Origin: JAGVSV01 sp040766135
Lineage (GTDB): Bacteria > Bacillota > Clostridia > Christensenellales > Aristaeellaceae
NCBI GenBank assembly: GCA_040766135.1
Contig: JAXGRA010000012.1
Coordinates: forward strand, 11,790-75,789
Direction of reading: 5' to 3'
Length of the DNA: 64,000 nucleotides
The stretch's first letter is position 1, and each line of letters opens with the position of its first letter. Below are positions 25,581 through 33,601 of the stretch, piece by piece. The notes under the pieces are model-generated. The model had not been told where the DNA came from. It saw nothing but the letters and a program-made list of their open reading frames with translations, and made no database searches. The translations under genes and the position numbers were made by a program.

Positions 25581-26278
25581 TACAGCACCTCCCGGATGAT
25601 TTGTTCCAACGGCTTGCCATGTTGTGCCCGCAACACATCCGTTTGACCCTGGAGCACCACGCGCCCTTGTGCAAACACAATCACCTCATCCAACAGCGTT
25701 TCCATGTCCACCAGCTCGTGCGTAGCAATCAAAAACGTACGCTGCGGGGTCATCATATCAATCAAAAGTTCACGCATCAGATGGCGTGTTTTGATGTCAA
25801 TGCCGCTAAACGGCTCGTCCAGCAAATACACGCGGGCATCACGTGCCAACGTCAGCACAAACAGCGCCAGCGCACGCTTGCCGCGCGACAACCGCCCCAA
25901 CACATCACCCTGTGATAAGCCCAGCGCTGGCAACTGCTGCAGAGCACCCGCTGTGTTATATCCGGGATAAAATCCTTCAAACAGTTGGGCTGTGCGGGCA
26001 ATCGTCCAGCCCGGATTGTGCCACGGATTGCTGGATAGCAGGCATACATTGTGTTTTGATTTCCAGGTATCGGTCTGGCCGCAGATGGCAATTCGGCCTG
26101 TATACCCCTGCAGCATTCCTGCCGCAATTTTAAGCAGCGTGGTCTTGCCGCTGCCATTGGCGCCCAAAATGCCTACGGCCGTACCTGGTTGGATGGCGAT
26201 ATCCACCTGGTTGAGCGCTGCCTTGCCCCGATAGGCCATGCACAGGGCTTGTGTCTGTACCGAATACTCATTCCTCAT
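25580..26278 (-). CDS. ABC transporter ATP-binding protein (second cassette)
   Basis: The 232-residue ATPase has Walker A G-A-N-G-S-G-K-T near residue 38-45, a divergent signature L-S-R-G-K near 130, Walker B V-Y-L-L-D-E-P near 150-156 and the switch His in I-A-T-H-E. It is shorter than the ATPase of the first cassette and only distantly similar. Its start overlaps the end of the GntR gene by 11 bases, and AAAGGAA lies upstream. Confidence 0.9.
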   Translation of the reverse strand: MRNEYSVQTQALCMAYRGKAALNQVDIAIQPGTAVGILGANGSGKTTLLKIAAGMLQGYTGRIAICGQTDTWKSKHNVCLLSSNPWHNPGWTIARTAQLFEGFYPGYNTAGALQQLPALGLSQGDVLGRLSRGKRALALFVLTLARDARVYLLDEPFSGIDIKTRHLMRELLIDMMTPQRTFLIATHELVDMETLLDEVIVFAQGRVVLQGQTDVLRAQHGKPLEQIIREVL

Positions 26279-26639
26279 GGGATGTCAGTTCCTTTCTGAT
26301 GGCGGCCTCAATCTCGGCTTGGGTGAAACGTTTGCCCAGCATGTCATGAAACAGGGTGCGCACGCTGTCGGCAAGGATGTCCTGCCGCAGTTGAGCCAAG
26401 CGGTCTGCCTGGGGAGTAACGTATTTGCCGGCTGTGCGTTCGGTATATATCAATCCCTCTTCCTCCAACTGCTGCAGCGCACGCTGCAAGGTGTTGGGCG
26501 TTACCGAAAAAGCCACCGCCAGATCGCGAATGGAAGGCAGACGGTCACCCGCCTGATAGGTACCATCCACCAACTGCAGTTTAATGGCGTTGACCAGCTG
26601 GATGTAAAGCGGAATGTCCTGCCGGAACGGATAGGTCAT
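26268..26639 (-). CDS. GntR family regulator, YtrA subfamily (second cassette)
   Basis: The 123-residue protein has a winged helix (Y-I-Q-L-V-N-A-I-K, G-D-R-L-P-S-I-R-D-L-A, V-T-P-N-T-L-Q-R-A-L-Q-Q-L-E-E-E-G) and a short C-terminal dimer helix. A perfect 8-bp palindrome lies over its own transcription start, so it probably represses itself and the two ABC genes behind it, and is released by an envelope-type signal. Confidence 0.92.
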   Translation of the reverse strand: MTYPFRQDIPLYIQLVNAIKLQLVDGTYQAGDRLPSIRDLAVAFSVTPNTLQRALQQLEEEGLIYTERTAGKYVTPQADRLAQLRQDILADSVRTLFHDMLGKRFTQAEIEAAIRKELTSHEE

Positions 26640-26662
26640 AATCGCTGCCTTTCTTGTATCAC

Positions 26663-26716
26663 TGTATCAATCTATTGATACAATATGAGTATATTGATGT
26701 AGGCAGAAAAAGTCAA
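26663..26716 (-). promoter_or_regulatory. Promoter and operator of the second GntR/ABC cassette
   Basis: On the minus strand TTGACT (26711-26716), a 17-base spacer and TATACT (26688-26693). Just downstream lies the palindrome TGTATCAA-TCTA-TTGATACA (26663-26682), with one extra GTATCA half-site next to it. The palindrome covers the expected transcription start, as fits a repressor site. Confidence 0.8.
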
Positions 26717-26804
26717 GTTTTGCCGTTGGGGCGTTCCTCTTATCAGGCTTCCAGACAAGAAAAGCAAGGAATATCAATGGTTTTCATCAACATGTAAGGG
26801 ATTT

Positions 26805-26855
26805 GTAAGGAAAGGGACAAAATCCTTACAGTTTTCAAGGGTGCTTCCTATAATG
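26805..26855 (+). promoter_or_regulatory. Promoter with an overlapping inverted repeat
   Basis: TTACAG (26827-26832), a 17-base spacer and TATAAT (26850-26855). TGTAAGGA (26805-26812) and TCCTTACA (26824-26831) form a perfect inverted repeat with an 11-base gap whose right half covers the -35 box. This is a good operator candidate for the solute-binding protein gene. Confidence 0.6.
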
Positions 26856-26901
26856 CATTCAGAGCTTGCAATGCAAGCAATTCACGCAAGGAGAAGAACC
26901 C

Positions 26902-27849
26902 ATGAAAAAGTATTTTGCCACCATGTTGCTTGTAAGCATGCTGCTTGCCGCCCTCGTTCCCACTGTAGCCCTTGGCTCAGCGCCTGCTTCCGGCAGGCTG
27001 ATGCTGTACTCTTCCCTGCCTGCCCCGCAGTTGGATCTGATGGTTGATATGTTCAACGAGAAGTATCCCAACATTACAGTGGACGTTTTTTCCGCCAGCA
27101 GCGCGGATGTGTTTGCCCGTGCACAGGCAGAGGCCGGCGCATCCGGCGGCCTGGTGCTGGGCGGCAGTTTAGAGTCGTTCCAATCGTTACAGCATCTGTT
27201 CACCGCATATACAACGGCCAACGCCCAGGATTTCCATGACCGGTATGCTGCTGAAAGCGCTGTTTTCACCCCCATCCGGCTGCATGTAAGCACGTTGATT
27301 GTCAACAGGGATTTGACCAATCAACTCGGCGTAAATATTACAGGTTGGGAATCGCTGAAGGATGAGCGGCTGTCCGGCCGGGTGGCGTACATGGATCCCG
27401 CTGCGAGCTCTCCGGTGAGCGAGCAGACCGCCTTTGTGACCAACTTTGCCGGAGCTATCAACATCACATCCCCATCCGCCCCTTCGTTTGTATTGAACGC
27501 GGTAATCGCAGGCCAGTACGCTGCAGGAATCGTCCATGAGGAGAAAGCAATTGAATGTCAGATGTCCGGAGCTAATATTGATGTGGTCTACTCCACAGAA
27601 GGCGCGGCAATGGGCGCATCCTATGCCGGTATTCTGACCGGCACGCAGAATGAGGAAAACGCCAAGCTGTTCCTGGATTTCATCACCGGCAAGGAGTATC
27701 AGCAGGCCGCCGCAGATATCCTATACCAGCGTTCCGTGCGTTGCGATGTTGACTTTTGCCTGACAAAAATTGCACCGACAAAGAGCCTGAAAGCGCTGGA
27801 CGCTAAGAGCATGGCGCTGCTGACCGGGTTGCAGACAGCCGCCAGGTGA
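26902..27849 (+). CDS. Extracellular solute-binding protein, iron/AfuA-like type
   Basis: The 315-residue protein has a signal peptide (KKYFATM, Leu-rich core, cleavage near L-G-S-A-P-A) and starts at the ATG at 26902 behind AAGGAGA. The mature part opens with L-M-L-Y-S-S-L-P and N-E-K-Y-P-N-I-T-V-D-V-F, the usual start of type 2 periplasmic-binding proteins of the ferric iron/AfuA and putrescine group. There is no lipobox cysteine at the cleavage site. No permease or ATPase is adjacent, so it is either an orphan that uses a transporter elsewhere or a sensor component. Ligand unknown. Confidence 0.75.
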   Translation: MKKYFATMLLVSMLLAALVPTVALGSAPASGRLMLYSSLPAPQLDLMVDMFNEKYPNITVDVFSASSADVFARAQAEAGASGGLVLGGSLESFQSLQHLFTAYTTANAQDFHDRYAAESAVFTPIRLHVSTLIVNRDLTNQLGVNITGWESLKDERLSGRVAYMDPAASSPVSEQTAFVTNFAGAINITSPSAPSFVLNAVIAGQYAAGIVHEEKAIECQMSGANIDVVYSTEGAAMGASYAGILTGTQNEENAKLFLDFITGKEYQQAAADILYQRSVRCDVDFCLTKIAPTKSLKALDAKSMALLTGLQTAAR

Positions 27850-27878
27850 AAGGCTATATCGAATAGACTATAACAGAT

Positions 27879-27916
27879 ACCGGACGCTGCGATTGGTTCG
27901 CCACGTCCGGTTTTGT
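27879..27916 (+). terminator. Intrinsic terminator after the solute-binding protein
   Basis: ACCGGACG pairs with CGTCCGGT, followed by TTTTG. Confidence 0.75.
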
Positions 27917-27997
27917 ATATCACAGAGTTTAATGGAGCGTTGGCACCATCAAAACTTTGTTTTGCTTCGTTTTTATATATGCATCCACTTGTAATTA

Positions 27998-28711
27998 CTA
28001 TTCCTGCACAAACACTAACTTTTCCTCCGCCGGGCCGGTCAAAGCAAGTGCGTTGCCCTGGCGCACGGGAGCATATCCATTTTGGCGCAGCAGCGCTTCG
28101 GTGGCGGCGGCGTCCTTAATATGAAACACTAGGTTGTCCAGCGTGCCGCGGCCAGGGGCCATGTCCTCCATCTCGATCACATCATCGCCCAGCCGGAATC
28201 TGCGGTCATTTTCCCGTACAAAGCCCAGCTCCTGCACAAAAATGCGCGCGGTATCGGCTTGATGGTCGGCCGGGACGCACACGGTGATGTGGTCCAGTTT
28301 CTGAAAGGCCTCGGTGGCAAACGGCGTGCGGCGGATGTCCTCGGTGCGCTCCACCAGTTCCAGCGTCAGGCCCGCGCCATTGTCAAAAAACGCCAGGCGG
28401 CCGTTGCCCGTGCCCGCCAGCTTGGGCGCCATGCTGAACGCATAGCCCTGCCCTAACAGTTTTTCGTACATGGCATCCAAATCCTTGCCCTTGAGCAAAA
28501 ATGCCAGATGCGCATAGCCTTGGGCGGCGGCGTCCCGTGTTAAAATCAGCTCGATCACGGTGTTGCCCATCTGTACATAGATAATGTGTCCCTTGCCGTC
28601 CAGCGACAGGGCATTCAAGATAACCTGCCCGCCCAGCGTGTCGCGGTACAGATGCAGCCCCTTGTCCAAATCCAGCATGCGCAGGCCCACGTGGTTGAGT
28701 TCCTTGATCAT
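27998..28711 (-). CDS. VOC superfamily protein with two glyoxalase-like domains
   Basis: The 237-residue protein holds two vicinal-oxygen-chelate modules, about 1-115 (starting I-K-E-L-N-H-V-G-L-R) and 122-237 (starting K-L-D-H-I-T-V-C-V). Each starts with the family's metal-binding His, and Glu residues that could complete a site occur at the strand ends (I-E-L-I, L-E-L-V). Members include methylmalonyl-CoA epimerase, lactoylglutathione lyase and dioxygenases; the substrate is not evident. I start at ATG 28711, behind GGGGGAA; longer in-frame starts have no ribosome binding site. It is divergent from dppA with 129 bases between. Confidence 0.8.
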   Translation of the reverse strand: MIKELNHVGLRMLDLDKGLHLYRDTLGGQVILNALSLDGKGHIIYVQMGNTVIELILTRDAAAQGYAHLAFLLKGKDLDAMYEKLLGQGYAFSMAPKLAGTGNGRLAFFDNGAGLTLELVERTEDIRRTPFATEAFQKLDHITVCVPADHQADTARIFVQELGFVRENDRRFRLGDDVIEMEDMAPGRGTLDNLVFHIKDAAATEALLRQNGYAPVRQGNALALTGPAEEKLVFVQE

Positions 28712-28840
28712 TGTATGTTCCCCCATGATGTTTTTTATTATTGTAGCATAAAATGTTGTTTTTCTGCGCACAACGCGCCAAATATATCGTATAATAGGAT
28801 ATATAATCCCGTCATGCGCGGGCTACAGGGAGAACATAGT

Positions 28841-29641
28841 ATGAAAAAAACACGCTTCATGGTTGCAGTGGATTGTGAGGGTGTGGCCTGCGCGGTGGGC
28901 AAGCCGGGCGGCACGCTGAACGACAGCGACAACTACGCCTTTGTGCAGCAGCAGGCCACGCGCGAGGCGGACGCCGCGGCGCGCGCGCTGTTTAACGCCG
29001 GGGCCACGCAGGTCATCGTATGTGACTATCATCACAGCGGCATCAACTTGGACTATATGCAGCTGGACATCCGCTGCGACATCCTGCTGGGCTCCGGGCA
29101 CCGGGAGCGCCTGCCAACGGTAGACGATTCCTTCGGCGGCGTGCTGTTCATCGGCTATCACAGCCGCGACAACACGGCCAAAGCCGTGATGGCGCACACC
29201 TATTCCAGCATGACATACCAAAGCTACACCATCAACGGCGTGGAAGTGGGCGAGATGGAGATCGACGCCGCCTATGCCGGGCAGTACGGTGTGCCCGTTA
29301 TCTTTGCCGCCTCCGATGATATCACGGTGTCGCAGGCCAAGGCCGCCTTCCCCTGGGCTGAAACGGTCATCACCAAGCGCAGCCTGTCGCACAACTCCGC
29401 CCTGTCCAAGCATCCCAAGCGCGTGTGCGATGACATCTACAAGGGCGTCACCGCGGCCTGCGAGCGGCTGGACACCATGCAGCCATTTACGTTTGCGGAG
29501 CCGCTGGAGGTGGCCATCCGCTTCAAGCGCATAGATGCCGCACAAAACGCGCGCCTGTTTGACCGGCATGGCGAGCCGTTTGCATTAAGCGACCCCTTTA
29601 CCCGCAGCGGCACCATTGCATCCATCCGCAATCTGTTGTAG
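28841..29641 (+). CDS. dppA: D-aminopeptidase DppA-like, M55 family
   Basis: The 266-residue protein matches zinc D-aminopeptidases of peptidase family M55, which remove N-terminal D-amino acids from small peptides, possibly from peptidoglycan turnover. The metal ligands D-C-E-G (Asp and Glu at about 8 and 10), the H-H-S-G motif near residue 63, the Y-H-S-R motif near 106 and the E-x-E-I-D segment near 133 are present. The ATG at 28841 follows GGGAGAA; upstream extension of the frame runs into the divergent VOC gene. No peptide transporter is adjacent, in contrast to the Bacillus dpp operon. Confidence 0.92.
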   Translation: MKKTRFMVAVDCEGVACAVGKPGGTLNDSDNYAFVQQQATREADAAARALFNAGATQVIVCDYHHSGINLDYMQLDIRCDILLGSGHRERLPTVDDSFGGVLFIGYHSRDNTAKAVMAHTYSSMTYQSYTINGVEVGEMEIDAAYAGQYGVPVIFAASDDITVSQAKAAFPWAETVITKRSLSHNSALSKHPKRVCDDIYKGVTAACERLDTMQPFTFAEPLEVAIRFKRIDAAQNARLFDRHGEPFALSDPFTRSGTIASIRNLL

Positions 29642-29676
29642 GCTACCTATACAATACATACATGAAAGGAACTGCC

Positions 29677-30744
29677 ATGAAACAACTCAACGTTGCCATC
29701 TTAGGCCAGGGCCGCAGCGGCCGCAGCATCCACGGGGACTATCTGATAACCGTACCGCACAAGTACAAGGTTACCCACGTGGTAGAGCCCATCCCCGAGC
29801 GCCGGGACATCGCCAAGAACATGTTCGGCTGCGCGGTGCATGCCGATTATACCGAGCTGTTTGGCGCAACGGACATTGACTTTGTGGTCAACGCCACGCC
29901 CAGCCACCTGCACGTGCCCATCACGACCGACCTCATCCGCCACGGTTTCCACGTGCTGACCGAAAAGCCCTTCGCGCAGACCGCGCAGCAGGTGGACGAC
30001 ATGATCGCGCTGGCCGAAAAGCACGGCCGCATGTTAGCCATCTTCCAGCAATCGCGCTTTGCCCCGTACTTTGAGCAGGTCAAATCCGTCATCGCGTCCG
30101 GCGTGCTGGGGCGGCTGGTGCAAATCAGCGTTCAGTTTAACGGCTTTGCCCGCCGGTGGGATTGGCAGTGCTGCCAGGAATATGGCGGCGGCAACCTGTA
30201 CAACACCGGCCCGCACCCGGTGGATCAGGCGCTGGACCTGATGAACTTGGGCGATGTGGAGCCGCAGGTATTTTGCAAAATGGACCGCGCCAACACCTTT
30301 GGCGACGCCGAGGACTATGTCAAGCTCATCCTCACCGCACCCGACCGCCCGGTGACCGATGTGGAAATTTCCTCCTGCGATGCGTATCCCACGTTCACCT
30401 ACCGGCTGATGGGCACACAGGGCGGCCTGAAGGGCAACATGACGCAGATTGACTGGCGCTATTTCTTGCCTGCCGATGCACCCCAGCAGAAGCTGATCCG
30501 CACACCGCTGCGGGATGAGGCTTTCACCCCGCTGTATTGCTCCGAGAAGCTGTTCTGGTATGAGCAATCCTGGCACATTGGCGATGCGTCCACCTTCACG
30601 CTGGCCACCGGCCGCCTGTATGACACCGTGTATAACCACCTGACGCAGGGCACCCCGCTGGTGGTCACGCCGCAGCAGGTGCGCCGTCAAATCGCCGTCA
30701 TGGAAGAAGCGCACCGGCAGAATCCGTTGTCTAGGTTGGGGTAA
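29677..30744 (+). CDS. Gfo/Idh/MocA family oxidoreductase
   Basis: The 355-residue protein has an N-terminal NAD(P)-binding Rossmann fold (V-A-I-L-G-Q-G-R-S-G-R, with N-A-T-P-S-H-L-H near residue 73) and the E-K-P catalytic-loop motif near residue 97, then the alpha/beta dimerisation domain with the G-G-x-x-x-x-x-x-x-H-x-x-D-x-A motif near 172-186. It oxidises a sugar or cyclitol of unknown identity. ATG at 29677 follows AAAGGAAC. It is 35 bases downstream of dppA and could be cotranscribed, but the functions do not obviously connect. Confidence 0.9.
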   Translation: MKQLNVAILGQGRSGRSIHGDYLITVPHKYKVTHVVEPIPERRDIAKNMFGCAVHADYTELFGATDIDFVVNATPSHLHVPITTDLIRHGFHVLTEKPFAQTAQQVDDMIALAEKHGRMLAIFQQSRFAPYFEQVKSVIASGVLGRLVQISVQFNGFARRWDWQCCQEYGGGNLYNTGPHPVDQALDLMNLGDVEPQVFCKMDRANTFGDAEDYVKLILTAPDRPVTDVEISSCDAYPTFTYRLMGTQGGLKGNMTQIDWRYFLPADAPQQKLIRTPLRDEAFTPLYCSEKLFWYEQSWHIGDASTFTLATGRLYDTVYNHLTQGTPLVVTPQQVRRQIAVMEEAHRQNPLSRLG

Positions 30745-31569
30745 AGTTCTTCGTTTTGCTTCCACCATATGCCATGTATTTACCTCCTTGGGTTGTACAG
30801 CAATGTCAATCAGAAAGGGGGTAAATATTATGTGCACCGCAGGATGGTGCAGGCTGCTCATGAATTAGCATCCTGTATGTGTAGCAACAGTCGGCTGCAT
30901 GTCCCCCAGGCAACGGAGTACTGAAAACTTCTCCAATCATTTTACAAAACGTGTGAGAAAAATTATGGTTTAACAATCAGGTTAATTGACCAAGAGAAAA
31001 CACTTAAAACATGTCTCAACAGCTGTCCGCTTGTCATTAAGCATCACCAGTATCTTGCAGGCTGCTATTGCATTTTCTCGATCAATCTTGGTAACCGGAA
31101 TGTCTACATTTCCATTGATTATTAGTTCCGTTTTCATCTACCGCAAATCATTTATGATGGTCTCATGCAGGATGTCCTTTATCATCTTTTGGTTTCCACG
31201 GGGTATTTCCTCTCTACCACGTATATTTCGCGTGTTACAACTGCGGTCGAATATCCTTGGAAGTGCCATATGTTTGGTGATGAGGTATTTGCTTGTTGGA
31301 CTCTAACAACACAAACCGAAAATCATATTCGTTAATGACCAATCGAAAAAAATCTTTAAAAGTTCCAACAACTCGCCTGTTTGGGAACATGAAATTTGCA
31401 AAAAATTTTGTTATCATTATTATGTAGCAAAAGCTACCACGAGGGGCATTCAGCCAGTATTTCGGCGGCAGCCGTAATATCATCTTTTGTTAAGTTGCTC
31501 GATACACCTCTCTGCATTATGGGGCACATATTTCTGCCGTAATGTATGATGCCGAAAGGAGGTGTTTTC
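30745..31569. other. Long intergenic stretch, mostly AT-rich, with only short reading frames
   Basis: From about 30880 the base composition drops clearly below the flanks. Apart from the interrupted frame at 30982-31269 there are three very short frames with weak to good signals: 30830-30868 (12 residues, AAAGGGGG upstream), minus strand 30731-30775 (14 residues, AAGGAGG upstream, overlapping the end of the preceding gene), and minus strand 31434-31529 (31 residues). I cannot assign function to any. The stretch may be the decayed edge of an inserted element. Confidence 0.4.
30982..31269 (-). pseudogene. Fragmentary small gene with an in-frame TAG
   Basis: On the minus strand an ATG at 31269 opens a frame of 43 codons that ends in TAG and is followed at once, in the same frame, by ATG and 51 further codons (M-K-T-E-L-I-I-N-G-N at its start). 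Read through, it would be 95 residues. Composition is protein-like (Lys/Ile/Asn-rich with balanced hydrophobics), but no homolog is recognised. It could be a gene ruined by a nonsense change, two coupled tiny genes, or chance in AT-rich DNA. Confidence 0.3.
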
Positions 31570-31818
31570 GTGAAACGTGTAAAATCGGCGTGTATCTTTC
31601 AAACTCTGGTTTTTTCTCAGAAGCCCGAATGTGGGTTCAACAAAGAAGAGGTGCTTAAAAATAATCGCGATGAGTTCGAGTATTACAAGGCTACTCTCGA
31701 ACGCTCAAAAATCAAACATCAGATTGATGATGTAGCCGAGCAGGAAGACGGTTCTCTCGTTGTCCGCGTTAGAAAGCAATACAACGTAAAAACCGATGTT
31801 TCTGAATACTTCAATTAA
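31570..31818 (+). CDS. Small hypothetical protein, AT-rich
   Basis: The 82-residue basic/acidic protein is opened by GTG at 31570 behind AAAGGAGGTG, an excellent site; an ATG 24 bases earlier would include the ribosome binding site. It starts with K-R-V-K-S-A-C-I-F-Q-T and ends K-T-D-V-S-E-Y-F-N, with a helical middle rich in Lys, Glu and Arg. I recall similar small proteins from mobile elements of gut Clostridia, but cannot confirm this. Codon use is AT-rich and unlike the neighbours. A strong terminator follows directly. Confidence 0.7.
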   Translation: MKRVKSACIFQTLVFSQKPECGFNKEEVLKNNRDEFEYYKATLERSKIKHQIDDVAEQEDGSLVVRVRKQYNVKTDVSEYFN

Positions 31819-31824
31819 AAAAAG

Positions 31825-31862
31825 GTCGCCCGATTGAATTTTTTCGGGCGACTTTTGTTTTT
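31825..31862 (+). terminator. Strong intrinsic terminator
   Basis: GTCGCCCGA pairs with TCGGGCGAC across a T-rich loop, followed by TTTTGTTTTT. A terminator this strong behind a small single gene suggests an independently expressed unit. Confidence 0.92.
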
Positions 31863-31883
31863 GAAATACAGGAGATATTGATC

Positions 31884-32129
31884 ATGACTGCTGTGAATGA
31901 AATTAAGCGCAGAATTCAAAGGCTTTTCCACATGAATCCGACAATTCATATAGATGTTTCTATAAACCGCCCAAAAGTAAGGATTACAAATCAAGAAGCA
32001 GTATTAAAAGGAGTTTATTCAAATGTTTTTCAAATAGAAACACAAGGAAAACTCTATACCATACAATACGTAGATGTCCTAACAAAAAACATCAAGATAG
32101 CCGAAATTCAAAAAGAAACTCTTATTTGA
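31884..32129 (+). CDS. Small protein resembling the Veg family, AT-rich
   Basis: The 81-residue protein starts at ATG 31884 behind AGGAGA. The second half (A-V-L-K-G-V-Y-S-N-V-F-Q-I-E then a Y-x-D-V-L-T-x-x-I segment) recalls the small beta-barrel Veg proteins of Bacillota, where a G-x-L-x-x-x-Y-P-x-x-F-x-V strand is followed by S-Y-x-D-V-L-T. The N-terminal helix (E-I-K-R-R-I-Q-R-L-F) also fits. Veg proteins have been linked to biofilm control in Bacillus, but a copy here on an AT-rich islet may serve a mobile element. Similarity is by eye only. Confidence 0.5.
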   Translation: MTAVNEIKRRIQRLFHMNPTIHIDVSINRPKVRITNQEAVLKGVYSNVFQIETQGKLYTIQYVDVLTKNIKIAEIQKETLI

Positions 32130-32199
32130 AGACCTTATAATTATTTTACTTAAGCAATAAATAGATACTCCAGTTTTAAAAGTTGGAAACACCGTCAGG

Positions 32200-32342
32200 A
32201 TGATAGCATCCGTTATACCACTGGTCAAACAGTACCTAAGTGAGTGAAAGAAAGAACACGCAAAGGTCAGTTTGCCACAATCAATATACCATTCTTAAAA
32301 ACACTTCGGAATCGCTGGGCTTCTGATGGGATGCGTTGGTAA
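32200..32342 (+). pseudogene. Remnants of small genes in the AT-rich islet
   Basis: Two short frames are arranged like coupled genes: one ends with V-I-P-L-V-K-Q-Y-L-S-E and stops at 32247, and a GTG overlapping that stop opens a 32-residue frame (K-E-R-T-R-K-G-Q-F-A-T-I-N at its start) ending at 32342. The GTGA overlap and protein-like sequences suggest the ends of former longer genes. The rest of the gap 32130-32544 shows nothing further except the ribosome binding site of the next gene. Confidence 0.3.
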
Positions 32343-32544
32343 GATCTGTGGGCGCACAACATTCGCATCGTTGAGGTCAGCCATTTGAATCCGCTATGCT
32401 GCACAGGTGCGCCTGTGCAGGGGATTTCCTTTCGTCCTGCACAGTCCCCCCCTGCCTTATCCTTGCAATTTCCCCCACTCTATGCTATCCTACCTGTAAG
32501 ACAGCCTTACACCTAAGGCAAAACAAACAGAGAGGAGGGAACGC

Positions 32545-32871
32545 ATGGCGAAGTTTCATATGGCCGATGAGGCCGCGTTTCAAGAGGTAGATCCGGGCGT
32601 GTTCCGGCGGGTGCGCACCCACACGGACAACCTGATGATGGTAGAGATCAAATTCAACAAAGATGCTGTGGGCAGCGAGCATACGCACCCGCACGAGCAG
32701 CAAACCTATATTCTGGAGGGGCGCTTCCGTTTCTCCAACGATGGAGAGACGCGCGAAGTGGGCCCCGGCGATACCATTTGCTTTGCGCCCAATGTGAAGC
32801 ATGGCACGGTGTGCTTGGAAGCGGGACGCCTGATAGACGTATTCAGCCCTGCGCGCAAGGATTTCCTGTGA
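32545..32871 (+). CDS. kdgF: Cupin, KdgF-like protein for unsaturated uronates
   Basis: The 108-residue single-domain cupin carries the metal-binding set E-H-T-H-P-H-E-Q (about residues 45-52) and a C-terminal His in P-N-V-K-H. KdgF speeds the conversion of the unsaturated 4,5-uronate released from pectin or alginate to the linear 5-keto form used by KduI. Identification rests on length, motif and its position at the head of a kduI-kduD-aldolase-kdgK operon. A GAGAGGAGG site precedes the ATG. Confidence 0.85.
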   Translation: MAKFHMADEAAFQEVDPGVFRRVRTHTDNLMMVEIKFNKDAVGSEHTHPHEQQTYILEGRFRFSNDGETREVGPGDTICFAPNVKHGTVCLEAGRLIDVFSPARKDFL

Positions 32872-32885
32872 TGAAAGGATTTCCC

Positions 32886-33590
32886 ATGCCCACGGCGCTG
32901 GAAGGCGCGCACCTGTATGAGCAGGTGGCCGACCGCTTAGAACAGCAGATTTTGAGCCACCCGGACACAGTGGGCACCAAGCTGCCCTCCGAGCAGGAGT
33001 TGGCCCACGGTTTTTCGGTCAGCCGCCCGGTGGTACGCGAGGCGCTCAAGCTGCTCAAGGAGCGGCAATTGGTCACTGTGCGCAACGGCGAGGGCGTCTT
33101 TGTGGAAAAGCCCGGCGCCCAATCGCTGGCCAAGATGCTCTCCCGCGTGATGACGATGGAGCGCGTTGACCCCCGGCAGGTGTACGAGCTGCGCCTGATC
33201 TTGGAGCCTGCGGCCTGCCAGATGGCGGCCGAGCGCGTCACGCAGGAGGATTTGGACGGCCTGCGCGCGCTGCTGGAGGACACGCAGCGGGACAAGGCCG
33301 ACCATGCCGCGCGCGTGGAAAACGACTTTGCCTTCCATCTGGCCATCGCCAACCTGTCGGGCAACCGGCTGATTGCCTACATCCTGACCGCCATCAAGGA
33401 TTTGTTCTGCGCGTTGATTGAGCCTGCAATACTGTCCCCCCAGGGCAGCGCACGGGGCATTCAATTCCACGGGCGCATCATTGAAGCGCTGGCCAGCGGC
33501 GACGGCGAAGCCGCGCGCGAAACCATGCGCACACACCTGACCGCCTGCAAAGGCGATTACAAACTGTCACCCAAGAAAACCAAAATATAA
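32886..33590 (+). CDS. FadR-type GntR regulator of the uronate operon
   Basis: The 234-residue protein has an N-terminal winged helix-turn-helix (G-T-K-L-P-S-E-Q-E-L-A then V-S-R-P-V-V-R-E-A-L-K-L-L) and the all-helical FCD effector domain (about 90-225) with F-H-x-x-I-A near residue 155 and a later H-x-x-I-I-E-A-L. FCD regulators of this type bind sugar acids, as UxuR and ExuR do. I prefer the ATG at 32886, six bases after AAAGGA; an ATG at 32871 overlapping the kdgF stop is also possible and adds five residues. Its place inside the operon suggests autoregulation by a KDG-like compound. Confidence 0.9.
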   Translation: MPTALEGAHLYEQVADRLEQQILSHPDTVGTKLPSEQELAHGFSVSRPVVREALKLLKERQLVTVRNGEGVFVEKPGAQSLAKMLSRVMTMERVDPRQVYELRLILEPAACQMAAERVTQEDLDGLRALLEDTQRDKADHAARVENDFAFHLAIANLSGNRLIAYILTAIKDLFCALIEPAILSPQGSARGIQFHGRIIEALASGDGEAARETMRTHLTACKGDYKLSPKKTKI

Positions 33591-33601
33591 GGAGGAACAT
33601 C

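Noticed and set aside
30986..31306. 106-codon plus-strand frame in the AT-rich islet
   Set aside because: Mostly Ser/Ile/Phe in a pattern typical of antisense readings, and no ribosome binding site; the minus-strand frame looks more protein-like, though also uncertain.
31235..31483. 82-codon minus-strand frame in the AT-rich islet
   Set aside because: No ribosome binding site, overlaps other candidate frames, and shows no family features; kept only as part of the islet description.
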